Part shown: positions 31,313 to 43,800 of the stretch, one piece after another
Layout of the letters: every line of letters starts with the position of its first letter
Numbering within the stretch: the first letter of the stretch is position 1
Assembly (NCBI GenBank): GCA_005656395.1
Contig: SRSI01000044.1
Span: 1,612,001-1,676,000, forward strand
Origin: Strongyloides papillosus
Taxonomy: Eukaryota; Nematoda; Chromadorea; Rhabditida; Strongyloididae
Length of the DNA stretch: 64,000 bases
Direction: 5' to 3'
Position numbers and translations under genes: made by a program
The notes under the pieces: model-generated
What the model saw: the letters and a program-made list of their open reading frames with translations, nothing else
Database searches by the model: none
Told to the model about the DNA's origin: nothing

Positions 31313-31984
31313 CTGAATCTGCCGAATGCAGGTCTATAGTTGGTAATATAGATAGAAATAATTTGTACAAAATGAATCATTTCATCTTTTTCCATAAGAA
31401 CGCTAGTTATATTTAAAGATTTCTCCAAAAAAATTGGTATACGGTAGAAAAACAATTATTAGAAGATGAAGAAAATTTTTATATCAGCGTTACAATGAAA
31501 TGAAATTTAAATATCTTTATATAGCACGATTGTACATTTTGTCATGAGAGCAATCGTTTTTGTACAATAATTAAAATTTTAATAAAAATAATTGTCAACT
31601 TTTTAGAAATCTTATATTATCAATTTTATTTGAATTAAAGTGTTATAATTTTGGTAGATATATTTTATTAATTCTGAACATTAATTTAAAAAATTTATTT
31701 ATTTAGTATGATAATAACGTGTAAATAGTTAACAAATAATCATAACTTATACTGTTTCAACTGAATTTTTACTAATAATAAATGTAGAGTGAATTAACAT
31801 TCTTGTTATCATTAGTTTTATTTTTATAAAAAAATGATTTCAATATTATATTTCTGTAAAAAATTCTAAAACAAAGTAATAATTTACATCTGAAAAAGAT
31901 AATACTTACTATATTAGTTTTTAAAAAAATAATAACAATTCACTAGTTTATTTCAGCAACAAAATGGAAAAGGCGGGTGCTCGT
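31313..31984. other. AT-rich spacer upstream of tRNA-Ala
   Basis: No gene recognised. No transposon end directly abuts the tRNA. Confidence 0.45.
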
Positions 31985-32056
31985 GGGGATATAGCTCAGG
32001 GGTAGAGCGCTCCCTTAGCATGGGAGAGGGCTGGGGTTCGATTCCCCATATCTCCA
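31985..32056 (+). tRNA. tRNA-Ala(AGC)
   Basis: 72 nt. Acceptor GGGGATA/TATCTCC with one G-T pair, D arm TAGCTCAGGGGTAGAGC, anticodon loop with AGC, T arm GGTTCGATTCC, TTTT from about 32064. The usual alanine G3-T70 pair, the main identity element, is present. Confidence 0.95.
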
Positions 32057-32984
32057 AGGACTCTTTTGCTTTTTAAAGCGCTTTTAATTACGTTTCTGTC
32101 TTTTTATATTACGTTATGAGTTTTTTTATATCAAAATCGCAAATTAGAGCTTTGTACGTTTTTTAACGAATTTCTTTATATAACAATATTATTTTATTTT
32201 TGTAATTATGATCTGATGTGTCTTGATATGACTGTAATTCGTAGCGGGAACATTTACAAATATATAAGTTTTAAATGATATTACTTTAAATGATACCATA
32301 TTCAAAGAACAAATATAAATTAATGTAATAAATAAAAAGATTATTTCATACAATACATAGTACTCTATTGTGAGAATGTATATACTCTTTTTTAATGATC
32401 CAAATTATTTTATTATTGTCACAAATGTTAATGCATCTGAGATATCAGGCAAAATTTTAAGTAAAGTAAAAACAATCTAGCTTTTCTTCTAAATTATATA
32501 ATAACTTTAATCCCATTAATTGTAAAATTTCTTATTATCTTAAATAAAATATTTTAATTAATTATCTATTAGTAATTTCCTATCAAATATTACTGCACCA
32601 GAGCATAAATTCATAGCTTTTCAACATATTTACCAATTAAAAGAAAAGAAGTTTAACGTAAAGTAAAGTTTATTTATCTGTCTCCAATTATCTATAAATA
32701 AAATATTTAAATAATATATAAATAAAACTGGCGAAAAAACAAATAGAAATATAATGATAAAAATGTTTAATTTACTATTAGATTTATTAAAAACCTTTTA
32801 TAGACTGTATTTTTACCACTGTAGAATTTAAGCATTACTTTTATATTATGTTGATTAACAAAAATAATATTTTTTTAATATAATGAAAGTTAATTTTTAC
32901 TTTAAAATTAATTTTAAAAGACATTAAATAAACTAACTTATAAATAAGGTAGAAAGACTTTTATTTAGTAAAAAATATAATTAA
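32057..32984. other. AT-rich spacer
   Basis: No gene or repeat terminus recognised. Confidence 0.45.
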
Positions 32985-33765
32985 CCGTTCTCGCCGAGTA
33001 CACCTTAACTAGCCAAATTAAAACGCGTCAAAACTCTTGATTGGAATTTAGTTTATATGAATGTTTTTTTAAGAATCTTAACATTTTATGTACATTTTAA
33101 GGCTTATTCTCGGAAATGAACTTTATTTTCAATAACGTAGCTTAACTCAGAATGATAATATTCAATTTTTTGATCATTTTGTCTAGATAAATGCAAATAA
33201 AAATTCTTGTAAAAGTAAAAATAATATTTTTTTCTAAATGTGGTACAATTCATCAAATGTATATTAATACATTTAATGGCATCTTTAATTGTAATACCCA
33301 TAGTAAAAGACACAATGTTTTAGAAAACAAGATTATTTTATGAAAAATGATTTCATAAACTTATATATAATACATAAAATATATTTTTTAACATTGATTT
33401 TAACAAAGAATTCTTCTTACAACAAACATTTTGTTCAAAAGATAAAAAGTGTATGAAGTGATATTTTTAAGTTTATTCATAAAAATTAAGTTGGTAGTTC
33501 ACTTTTAACAGAAATCTCTTTAAATTTAATTAAAAAGTGTGTTTAAAACAAAAATAACTGATAAAGCATATCATACAATTATTTTTCTATTAATCACGTA
33601 GTTTTTAAGATAAATATAGTAATGATAATATAAATTATCATAAATAACCCTTAAAAGTATAGAAAAAAATGCCAAAACTATATAAAAACACTATATAAGC
33701 TAAATTTCAGTCAAGAGTTATGACGCGTTTTAATTTGGCTAGTTAGGCTGATCCCGTTCTCGCCG
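32985..33765. mobile_element. 757-bp MITE with 10-12 bp TSD upstream of tRNA-Tyr
   Basis: The direct repeat CCGTTCTCGCCG (32985-32996 and 33754-33765) flanks 32997-33753. Inverted termini contain ACTAGCCAAATTAAAACGCG, about 33 bp in all with a few mismatches. A long direct repeat suggests a MULE-type element, but its ends differ from both other MULE families. The 69-codon minus frame inside (33104-33313) has no known domain. The duplicated site overlaps the sequence that originally bordered tRNA-Tyr. Confidence 0.8.
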
Positions 33766-35044
33766 GGGGCGTCCTACTTCTCCACAAGAAGTGACATTAT
33801 GTGACTTTATGTGACATTATGTGTCATTAAGTGACATTATGTGACATTATCATTTAAACTACAAAATCCCTTGTTTTTTTCGTTTAAATTATTAAAAAAC
33901 AATATTGGAAATGTTAATAAATAATAATCAATTACATTTTATAAAAAAAATATTAAAAAATTGAAGGTTGAAATTTATATAAATATTATATTGCAATAAA
34001 TTCCCATCAATAATGTCTTACTGTTAATTCAAGATAAAAGATATTTACTCAATTTTGTTTTTCATTACATTATGACAATAAATTCTTTTATAAAAATTTA
34101 GCAATTTGCATTAAATGGTTAAAAGTATAAAAAAACTATTTTTAAACTGTTAATTATTGAAAAAAAATATTTACTGTTTAATTTGATTTTTGATTTTCCT
34201 CCTATATACAAGTTATTTCAAATAATACCATTGTATTCTAATGTTTTATAACTGATGTGAACTTAAAACTATTTATTTATTAAAATATATCTATACATAT
34301 TATAATAATAATGATTTTTTACAAACAATATGTAACATCATAAGAAATTAAAGCTATTAGATATATAACAATAACTATATTCTCTAATCAGTTTATTTTT
34401 TTAATTTTATTAATTGGTAATTTCTTATGACTTTATCTTTCGAATTACTAGATTTTTTAAAAGTTTGAAGAATCACAGAATGTGAAAAAATTTTTTAGTA
34501 GTATGCCATTGAATTATAAAAAAGATCAAAAATTGATGGAGAAAAATACTTTAAAGTGAAATAAAAAATTTAATTTTTTTAATAAGGAAACTTTTGATAT
34601 GCAAAATTACATTTATGAGACAAATGAATAACAATTATTACTCTATTTACTAGCAAAATGATTTAATTTAAAAAAAATCCTTTCAATTTAATACATTTCA
34701 AATCATTTAATGCAAATTATAAATCATATAAAGACAATGTCTACTTAGAGTATATGAAGTTTCTTTATGTTATTATAGTACAAGAGTAATGTACCAGAAA
34801 TTAATACCACATTTCTAAAATTTTTTTAATAAAACTCATTGAATTATGAAATTATTTACCGTTTAAAGTAATATACTGATTAGATTTATCAGTTATTCAT
34901 GGGAATATACTATGGTGGAGAAATAGGTATATATATATAGCATACTTCTCCACTACCATAAAATATTAGTGGAGAACCATGTCATATATATATGCATACT
35001 TCTCCACCTGTATAATTATGGTAGTGGAGAAGTAGGTATGCCTC
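33765..35044 (+). mobile_element. Short MULE-family element (M2) abutting tRNA-Tyr
   Basis: 1280 bp, flanked by an exact 8-bp duplication TTCTCGCC (33757-33764 and 35045-35052). Ends are GGGGGCGTCCTAC and GTAGGTATGCCTC, as in the 4.7-kb MULE. Interior is near-identical (inverted) to 2608-3879 and encodes no protein. The right duplication ends on the first base of tRNA-Tyr. Confidence 0.92.
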
Positions 35045-35051
35045 TTCTCGC

Positions 35052-35138
35052 CCAACCATAGCTCAGTTGGTAGAGCGGAGGACTGTAGATTTAGTTGCTG
35101 ATATCCTTAGGTCACTGGTTCGAATCCGGTTGGTTGGA
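35052..35138 (+). tRNA. tRNA-Tyr(GTA) with 14-nt intron
   Basis: Acceptor CCAACCA/TGGTTGG, D arm TAGCTCAGTTGGTAGAGC, anticodon GTA, then an intron at 35089-35102 (ATTTAGTTGCTGAT) at the normal 37/38 position, followed by the 3' anticodon stem TCCTT and T arm GGTTCGAATCC. TTTT follows at about 35144. The mature length is 73 nt. An intron in tRNA-Tyr is nearly universal in eukaryotes. Confidence 0.95.
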
Positions 35139-35706
35139 AAATCTTTTGCAATTTAATTGTTTTAATATATAAAGCAAATAGGTTATTAGTAAATATTTAA
35201 GACAAAAAATTACTTTTAGTTTAGATTTTTTTATAGAAACAAATGAGACACTTATTTTGATAATAAGTAAAAGTTAAATATTTATCGAAACGTAGATGTA
35301 TAAAAAATCAAAAAACATGGTTATTTATTTTAATTTTTCTTAACGTTTACACTAATTTTTTTTATTAATTTTCACGATGATTTGCTTATATTGCTCTACT
35401 TAAAAATTATTTAGTACAAGAAATATCCACAAAATGGTATAAAATTTATTGGAAAATAAAAATTTGCACAAAATTTTAAATATATAAATCCATCTAAAAG
35501 AGAAAACTACTCTTTATGGACTCTTAATTATTTACCTTTCACTAATCGTTAGTTTAAAAAATGAAAATTTTTCGTTGACAATAATAACACCACACCTTAA
35601 CATATATCATTTACCATTTACTCTTCTTCATGATAATATTTAAATTTCGTTAGTATTAATTTTAAATATTATGGTAAATGATATATTTCTTTTTTAAATT
35701 TTTTCA
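35139..35706. other. AT-rich spacer with an imperfect inverted repeat
   Basis: ATATATCATTTACCAT (about 35603) and ATGGTAAATGATATAT (about 35671) form a small hairpin. Nothing else recognised. Confidence 0.45.
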
Positions 35707-36628
35707 TTTGAAACTTTATTACACAAAGAAATCTGCACAAATTTTAGCAATTCTTCATAAAATATAATAAAATGTCTAACCTGTTAAAAAAATTAAATTT
35801 TACTCAAATTTTTAAATTATCAAACAATAACACAAACTTTAAAAATGATGCAAAATTTATGCTGACATATAAATTTTACCATTTTTAAAAAAAATAAATT
35901 TGATATTTTTAGATAATGTAACTTTTTTTTAGTCATGCTATTTTTTATGATTTTATGCTCATGTTAGAGTCTTTTTTAATTTTTATTTTTATAAAATACG
36001 TTATTAGATGTCAATTTCGTGTAAAGTTGTTAATGTTTTAACTAAAATCATTATTTTAAACAATCTACTAGTGATAATAATTTTAAAAATCTCCTTAAAA
36101 CAATAACAAGAAGCAAAGAACTATTGTTTAACTACACAAAGTATTAAGAATTAAAAACATTACTGTAGTATTTGCTCATATTTTGAATAAAAATATTTAA
36201 AAATTATTTTTTACTTTGAACAAAAATACATATAATTTTATAACTTTTTTAGAATATTAATTTACAAAGATGGTTTTTAAAGATAATATATAAACAACAA
36301 TTGTGCTTTCAGATGAGTACAATTTTACCAAAAAAAAATAATTTACAATAATTAAAAATATTAAAACTTTTAAAAAATACTATGCTATTTTAGTATATTT
36401 TCTTTATAAAACCATTTACAATTTTATTTAAAATTAGCATCTAATTTTGTATTTGAAAATGTATTATATAACACAACTTAAATTTTATGATGAGAATAAT
36501 ATCACAGAAAAAAAGTAACTTATTTTACCAACTCTTTAATTGTTACTTTTAATTTAAATGTGCGGGATAATTGCGATAAAATTAGTCTCAAATTAGAAAA
36601 ATTTGATTTTTCTAAATTTTGTGTGTAT
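35707..36628 (-). repeat. R3 repeat, copy E (diverged)
   Basis: Alignable in patches to R3 copies, e.g. TAACTACACAAAGTATTAA near 36130 matches 73-91. Ends degenerate. Confidence 0.5.
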
Positions 36629-37029
36629 TATTAATAACATAAATATTTAAAGAGTATTAAAAGTGATTTTTTTAAATAGAACAAATTTAAAGCTTAATAT
36701 GTCGCATAAAAAATTACTTTTCAGAATTTAAAAAAAATTTTAATTATTTAAAAGTCCAAAAATCACATTACAACAACTTTGTTGCTATACCATACATTAT
36801 TTACCATTATTAGTATAAAATTAGTTGTAAAAGTTAAAAAACAAAAAAAACAATAAAATATATTATTTGCGCATAAAGTTTAGCAATATAAAAAGGATAA
36901 AACAATACTTTAAATTATTTTTACAATATATTATATTACTATGACTGTTTTTATACAAGTTTTCTCTATAATTAAATGTAATAATATATTAATATTAAGT
37001 GAAAGTTGGTATTTTTCGGTACCCCGGTA
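36629..37029. other. AT-rich spacer upstream of tRNA-Glu
   Basis: Nothing recognised. No transposon terminus at the tRNA 5' end. Confidence 0.45.
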
Positions 37030-37101
37030 TCCCATGTGGTCTAGTGGTTAGGATTCGTGGTTTTCACCCACGCGGCCCGGGTCCGATTCCCGGCATGGGA
37101 A
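37030..37101 (+). tRNA. tRNA-Glu(TTC)
   Basis: 72 nt. Acceptor TCCCATG/CATGGGA, D arm GGTCTAGTGGTTAGGA, loop TTTTCAC with anticodon TTC, T arm GGTCCGATTCC, T-run from 37104. Intact reference for the half gene at 2582-2601 and the damaged CTC copy at 3887-3959. Confidence 0.96.
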
Positions 37102-38714
37102 GTTTTTTCCATTTACTATCACCAAAATATTATTTGTAAAATTTTTGGTTTAATATATAAAGTTGTCCATAAGTAGTTCTCCGGATATTAATATCTATAA
37201 TTTTTTTTGTATTTAATCTAAAATTTATATATTATAGTTATTTTGCAGGTAAAATTCATACAAATATGATTTTAAAGTTTCACAACGATATTGTAATTCT
37301 GAGCGGAGTTATATAAATTCAAGATTTAGCTACGTTCATTAACTTGAATTGAATATAACCTTTTGAATTGTAGTTATCTAAGTGTAAAATTTTATAACAA
37401 ATAATAATAGCATACAAAATTCAATAAACTTTGAAATTGTTTAAATCGTGTTTTTTTTTAAATACCCTATGGTTATTAAGTAAAATTATTCAAACTATTA
37501 AACCTATGATTTTTACTTTTCTATTGATAGTAAAATAAATTTATATTTTAATTATTATTAATATGTTTATAATTAATTTAAACTGACTTTCTTTTTAAAA
37601 AATAAATATTTATAAATTTAATTAAAATAAGAATATCAAACATTTAAATTAACAATAATATGGCTTTATTAACAAAACATTATTCAAGTTTTAATTGTTT
37701 TGAATTTTGATTAATTTGACATAATTATAAGATTATAATCTAAAATACATTTTTTAAATTGTACTATTTTCTATGTATAAAATTTCATTAAAAGTAGTAA
37801 AATAAAAAAAATAAATAAATAAACATAACATTTCTAATTATGAATAATATTACGTTATCATTCAATGTATTATCTCAACTCTTAATTATTTAAAAAATAT
37901 TAACATCTATTTTTCTACAATGATTAAGAGATAAGGGTAAAAATTTATTTAAATATTAACTTGACTATTACAGTAAAGTACCAGTTGTTTTATTTCAATT
38001 TGTTATTTATATTTATTAAACTAAAAAATTAGCAGTTTTCAAAAACTATTTACTTCAAATAATTATTATTTCTACAAATAATATAAAAAGAATCCGAAGA
38101 TAGTAGTCGTATTTGGTTGGCCTCCAAGCAAATATATGGTGCAAATCATGAAATTTTTCCACGTACATATCATGATTGACCACCAAGTAAATAATATATG
38201 ATGCTAATTATTAAAATTTGAAAAACAAATTTCCCTGATTTTTATTTTTTATAGCTTATCAATTTCTTTTTTATTATTTGCATAACTTATATTCTTTTCT
38301 TTTATTTGATAAACTATTAATTATTTAATTTTTGTCTTGTTGAAATGATGTTTTTTCTTTTTTCCTATTAGGAGTCGTAATGGGTTGCCATACTAAACTA
38401 GGGCAACTATTTTAAGATTTTATTTTAATAAACATAAATGGTACAATAGGATATATATATATATATATATATAGTTAATTATTCTTCAATAGGTTACAAG
38501 TCTCCCACATTGAGGTACGTAGTAGTAATTGAGAAAGTGACAGATCATTCTTCTAAAAGTGACAAGCCATGAGTGATATACTCTTCCTGGTTTGCCTTCT
38601 TTTATACACATCGGATTTCGTAATTATTGCGAAATACAAAGATATTTTTGTTTTTACCTCTGATTTCTAGAAGCTTCTATCACAATATTTTTGTTTTTAC
38701 ATTTGATTTCTAGA
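37102..38714. other. AT-rich spacer with a TA microsatellite
   Basis: A (TA)n run at about 38450-38473. Near 38130-38205 two related motifs with CCAAGCAAATA and CCAAGTAAATA occur. No gene seen. Confidence 0.5.
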
Positions 38715-39423
38715 GGGTGCACGTCAACTATTCAAAATTTTCTGTCAAAGAACGCGATTTAGAAAAATCACGGTTTTTTGACAAAAAATGCATTTTAGAA
38801 ATTGCATAGTGAAAACAGTGTATTTCCACTATGCAATAAATAAAATGCAAACCTCAGTATTCTCGACTATCGAGAAACTGGGTTTTATAAACCGACGACA
38901 TCGGAAATGTACCAACCCTACACTTATTTCATTTCATTCACTTAAAATTTTTCTGTCACTTTAAAAAAAACAAAAGTACACATAGTATATACATTTTCCC
39001 AAAAAATGGTAATAATTTTCTTCCTTTGTCTTTTAAAAAAATAAATAAATCTTGTGTTTTTTTTCAAAAATATAAACTTGCTTAAAGTAAAACTGTATAA
39101 ACAAAAAAATATTGCATCAAATATTTTTTCTAAATAATTTTTACTATGATTGTATCAGCAAAATTTTGTTAAAAAATAATTCGTAGAATGTTTCTTCCAA
39201 TTCCTTATATGAGGGCTAGACTATGCGATGCTAGTTAAAGGGAGGCCACGTGTCAAGACGTCAACAAATTGATAAAAATAGTATGATTTGGATGTTTTTT
39301 TATTATTATATTTGCTAATGGTCCATATTTTAACATATTTTCCAAGGTACTTTAAACACAAATTTGGAGTTTCATGTATCACGGTGAATTGGTAAAAAAC
39401 GCATTGTACATTTGAGGTGTCAC
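38715..39423. repeat. D element, copy C1
   Basis: Full-length D element, starting GGTGCACGTCAAC and ending GAGGTGTCACC. Same orientation as copy A. Near its end the block ...TATGAGGGCTAGACTATGCG... is conserved among all copies. Frames here are not protein-conserved. Confidence 0.6.
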
Positions 39424-39448
39424 CGTTCTGACCCTGCTGGTGGCGCAG
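39424..39448 (+). pseudogene. Possible tRNA 5' fragment between two D elements
   Basis: A 25-bp spacer between two facing D ends reads GTTCTGACCCTGCTGG then TGGCGCAGT. TGGCGCAGT matches positions 8-16 of initiator-Met or Trp-like tRNAs and stops in the D loop where the second D element begins (GATGACACG). The acceptor part cannot be verified without its 3' strand. Weak call. Confidence 0.3.
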
Positions 39449-40110
39449 TGATGACACGTAAAATGTGTACAATACGCTTTTTGCCAATTCCCGAGAATAC
39501 ATAAAACTTCAAATTTTGTGTTGGAGGTACCTAGCAGAATAGGTTTAAAATATGGAGTATAAACAAATATAATAATAAAAAAAACATCTAAATCACACTA
39601 TTTCTATTAATTTATTAATAAGACTTGGCTTATAGTTTCTCTTTGACTAGCATTGCATTGTCTAGCCCTCATATAAGCAATTGATAGAAAAATTTTACGA
39701 ATTATTTACTAAAAAAATTCAAATAATACGGTATAATATTAGGAACTATTTTAAGTAAAAAATTTTTTAATGCAATATTTTTTTATTGTACATTTTTACT
39801 TTAAACATGTTTTTATTTTTGAAAAAAGTACATTAAATTTATTTATTTTTTTACAAAATTTATTTAAATATAATTTATAACCGTGTAGTCTCTTTTAAAA
39901 TACTTTATATAATTAGTGGAAAAATGTATAACTCATACTAAAAGAAGGGGATTCTTTACCATTTATTGGGAAAATGTATATATTGTGTACATTTTTATTT
40001 TTTATGAAGTGACAGAAAAATTCAAAGTGAATGCAATGAAAAAGTACAAAATAAAAGGCGGTGTTCGGACGTCGGTTTATAAAACCCATCTTTTTTATGC
40101 GACCGAGAAA
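39446..40110. repeat. D element, copy C2 (inverted, diverged)
   Basis: Head-to-head with copy C1. The outer half is diverged or cut. ORFs in both strands at 39913-40170 arise from the same repeat DNA and have no domain. Confidence 0.5.
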
Positions 40111-40808
40111 GATGCTTTTTAATTTCTCCCTGAAATTTTTACTATGAAATTTGTATGAGGCCTCTATCAATGAAGAATCTAACTACTTATATTCAAGTTC
40201 CACGCTAAAGAGTAGAAGTAACATATTCTTCACTTTTATCAGCTCGTTTATAGCGAGGTATTTTACCCCAATAGCTAAGTTACCCCATTAATTATTAATA
40301 TATTAATTTCATATATATCTATGTCATCAAATTTACAATCATTAAATAAAGATAACAACTTTGGTAATTTAGACCAAGCAGACATAACACATATTCTTAA
40401 ACTACTACCAAAATGTAGATTAAATGAGAATTGGGAAATAATTGTAGACAGTAAACTTTATTTTATTTGTACGTGCATCTATAAAAACATATATAATTAA
40501 AAATAACATATAATAATATAATAATGAAATAATTATTATTTAAGAAAATTAAATTAAATTGACAGTATACTTAACTTTTTCATCACTTTTGAATATTATG
40601 TACATTTGTATACTGCTTACTAGACACTCCAGATTCCTATATAGAGAAAATTAGCAAAAAGATAAAAAAACCAAAACAATGCATAATGAGGGCGGCACGT
40701 CGTTTCACCACTGGTTTGTATGGAAATTATGAACAAGCTTTAAAGCCTATTTTGCATTTTTCGACATCTGTTTTAGCACTATAATATATAACAATATAGA
40801 ATAAATTT
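40111..40808. other. AT-rich spacer
   Basis: No gene recognised. A lone motif resembling the ATGCAAAATAG repeats occurs near 40750. Confidence 0.4.
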
Positions 40809-43800
40809 ACTTCGTATTAGTACAGAGATCCGGAGCGGGGCAGAGCGGATCGGATACTTAAAAGAATTTAGAAAGTGCTCCGGAGCGGACGCAGATCAGA
40901 TCCGGATATATCCATAAATGGTAAAAATTGCCGTTAAATGGTAAATTACAATGCGGCTTAAAAAAATAAGACATGTATGTAAAGAGTGAATAATTGTGAT
41001 ATTCTTATCATGATCTGTTGATCAAAAGTATCAAGGAATTAACTACTGTTTTTATTGCACAGTAACAAGTCCCAAAATTAATATTAATTATTATTAATAT
41101 ATTGTTAAAATATATAAATATTTTTATTGAAATAAACTATTAATTATATTTTTATCTTAAATAAATTATTAATTATATTATTGTTGTTGATAAATTATTA
41201 ACTATTTCATTATTATTATTAAATTATTAATATATTTTTGTTTTTAAAAATTGTTTATTGTTTTTTCTATAGTTTAATTTTAATATTATGTTATTAATTA
41301 TTTAATTATAATATAATTATAATATTTGTTATTATTTTTATATATTAAAAAAATTTTTTAAAGGTTCGATTAGTGATTTTTCTGATAGCTTTTAAAAATC
41401 AGGATGAGCAAAAGAATTAATAGAAGCCGCAGAAGTGATCAATATGCTGGTTGTGAAAAAAGAATTGTTGACCTCTTGTCATCTTCAGAGGCATCAAATT
41501 TTATTGAAATTAAAGATAATAATGAAGTTGTTTTAAAAGATGGTGATGAAATAGTTGCTTCGGAGGGTGACAATTCCGTAGTTGTTGAGGAAAATGATAA
41601 TAAAAATTGTAATCCAAATGTTTTGGAGGATGATAATGACAAAAAATTTGATCCAACTGTTCTGGGAGATGATGATGATGAAAAATGTAATCCAATTATT
41701 TCGGAGGGTAGTGATGATAAAAAATGCGATTCGAGAAGTAAGTATGGAAAGTACGGGAAGATGACTGGAAAATACTTCATTTGTGAGGGTTGTGGTGTCC
41801 AGATTTCTAGAAATGGAACTTCCGCAATTCGAAACCATATTAGAAGAAGGCATGAGAGTTGGTGGCAAGAACTTCTTGGTAACGATAATTAAAAAGAAAA
41901 AAGTAACATGCTTTCATGTCAAGAGATGGTTGTGAACCCTAGAAGAGTTCTAAGCCTTTTTGTTGCTACCACAGGTTAGTATTAAATTTATTAAAATAAA
42001 TTTTTTTACATAAAAATTAGTAAATAAGTTTTTCTTTGTAAAGATGTTGGGAAAACTTTAATTGACCATCTTATTAAACTCTAAAAGCAACAGACTATAT
42101 GTTATACCTGTAGGTGCCGTGAAGGCTTAAATTGTTTTTCAAAATTTTTTTAATAAAAAAAATACTAATTATTATGAATTAGTATGTAATAATTAATAGT
42201 TATTAAGAAGTTTAAACATCATAAAAAAATTTGATTTTAATTTAAATATTTTTTATTTTAATGAAAATTTTTGTCTTAAATAATTGAGTTTAATAATAAC
42301 CCCTTTGTAGGAGTACCAATGAGAATCTTAGACAATAAATATTTTAAAATTATAACGAAGTCTCCTTACCACATCTCAAGGTCGTCTTTTACAAGATCGC
42401 TGGAGGACCATGCTACAAAATTGCGTCAGTACTTGGCCTCGTTGATACCAAAAAGTTGGTGCTTAACACTAGATGGATGGAGCAAAGGAGATCTGAAAAT
42501 TTATGCTTCTGTTGCTTCGTTCTTATCCCCAACTGGCCCCCAACAATACCTACTCGACGTGTTTCATGTTAAAAAATCTCGTACAATGGACATTAAAAAG
42601 ACGATAGACTATCTAGTGAGTAAGTATGAAATTTCTCCACCTAGTGTAATACAAAGTGATTACGCAAGGAACATGGAGTCGCTTCAGATAATGATGAAGA
42701 CACCAGATATGGAATGCGTAACTCATAAAATCAATTTATGTTTAAAGAAACTGGTCGAGAGCGATGAAACTATTGCTAAGTTGTAAAAAAATATAAAAAT
42801 CTACATAGCTTGTTATCAATATCTCAAGGTTACAAAAATCAACTTTATTCTTTAACAAGCGACTTAAAATTAAAAACAATAAAATTTTTCTCGTCAACTC
42901 GATTCAATGGTTTTGGTCTGTTTTTATAATCATTATATCCTTATCTTTCTTTTCTACCTACTGTAATCAATGATTTTCGTATAAGTGAGGAGGAGGATAA
43001 TTTATTAAATCTTCTAATAGTAATATTTAATATTGTTGACAGATCAATAAAGGCAACGAGCAACATTTCATATTCATTGGTTCCAGCTGCTTTACAAAGT
43101 TGCCTTGATGATCTAGAAAGTGAGATTTTGGAGGATCCAAAGCAATCGGAATCGAGTGACACAGGAAGCGATGATAATGATTGTTCTGAAACAGATTTTA
43201 CATCTAATATAGTAAGTCAAGAGGATGAATTGTCACTTTCTAGTAGTGATAATGAAAGTGGTAATGAAGGGGGGAAAGGTGGATACAAAAGAAAAAAAAA
43301 GTATGGATTTATCAGTGTAGATAAGTCATCAATAGAAAGTTTGAAGAATAATGCAAAAAAAATGTTCGTAGAAGAAATAAATTTAATCAAATCATCAAAA
43401 TTCTACAAGAAAGCTGCCTACCTAGATCCAAGAACCACCTACACACAATTAAAAAAAGATAGTAAAATAAGTTTATTTAAAGATAGAGAAATCAATCAGG
43501 ATTTCTCGTTTTCAAAGAAAGAAAAATGTAAATATTTATTGAAATTTTATTCTTTATATATTGTTCATTTATGTTGCATTTCCCAAGCCTCCATTAGCTT
43601 GGTTAATGCAACATTTTTATTTTAATGTTTCATACTTTGTCTTATTGATACCATTAGCATGTTTTAAATATCTTTACACAATTATATACAATGGAGACTT
43701 GGTGCGAAATAGAAAAAGAAATAAGTGCCGAGTTTGTAGAAATTAGTGATGCCAAGAAGAATGATAAACAAAAAAATGATGAGAAAACATTATTTGGCCC

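Noticed and set aside
38450..38473. Telomere or centromere satellite
   Set aside because: A plain TA microsatellite without a longer array.
41439..41868. Minus-strand frames over the hAT exon
   Set aside because: They are shadows of the acidic repeat in the plus-strand BED-finger frame.
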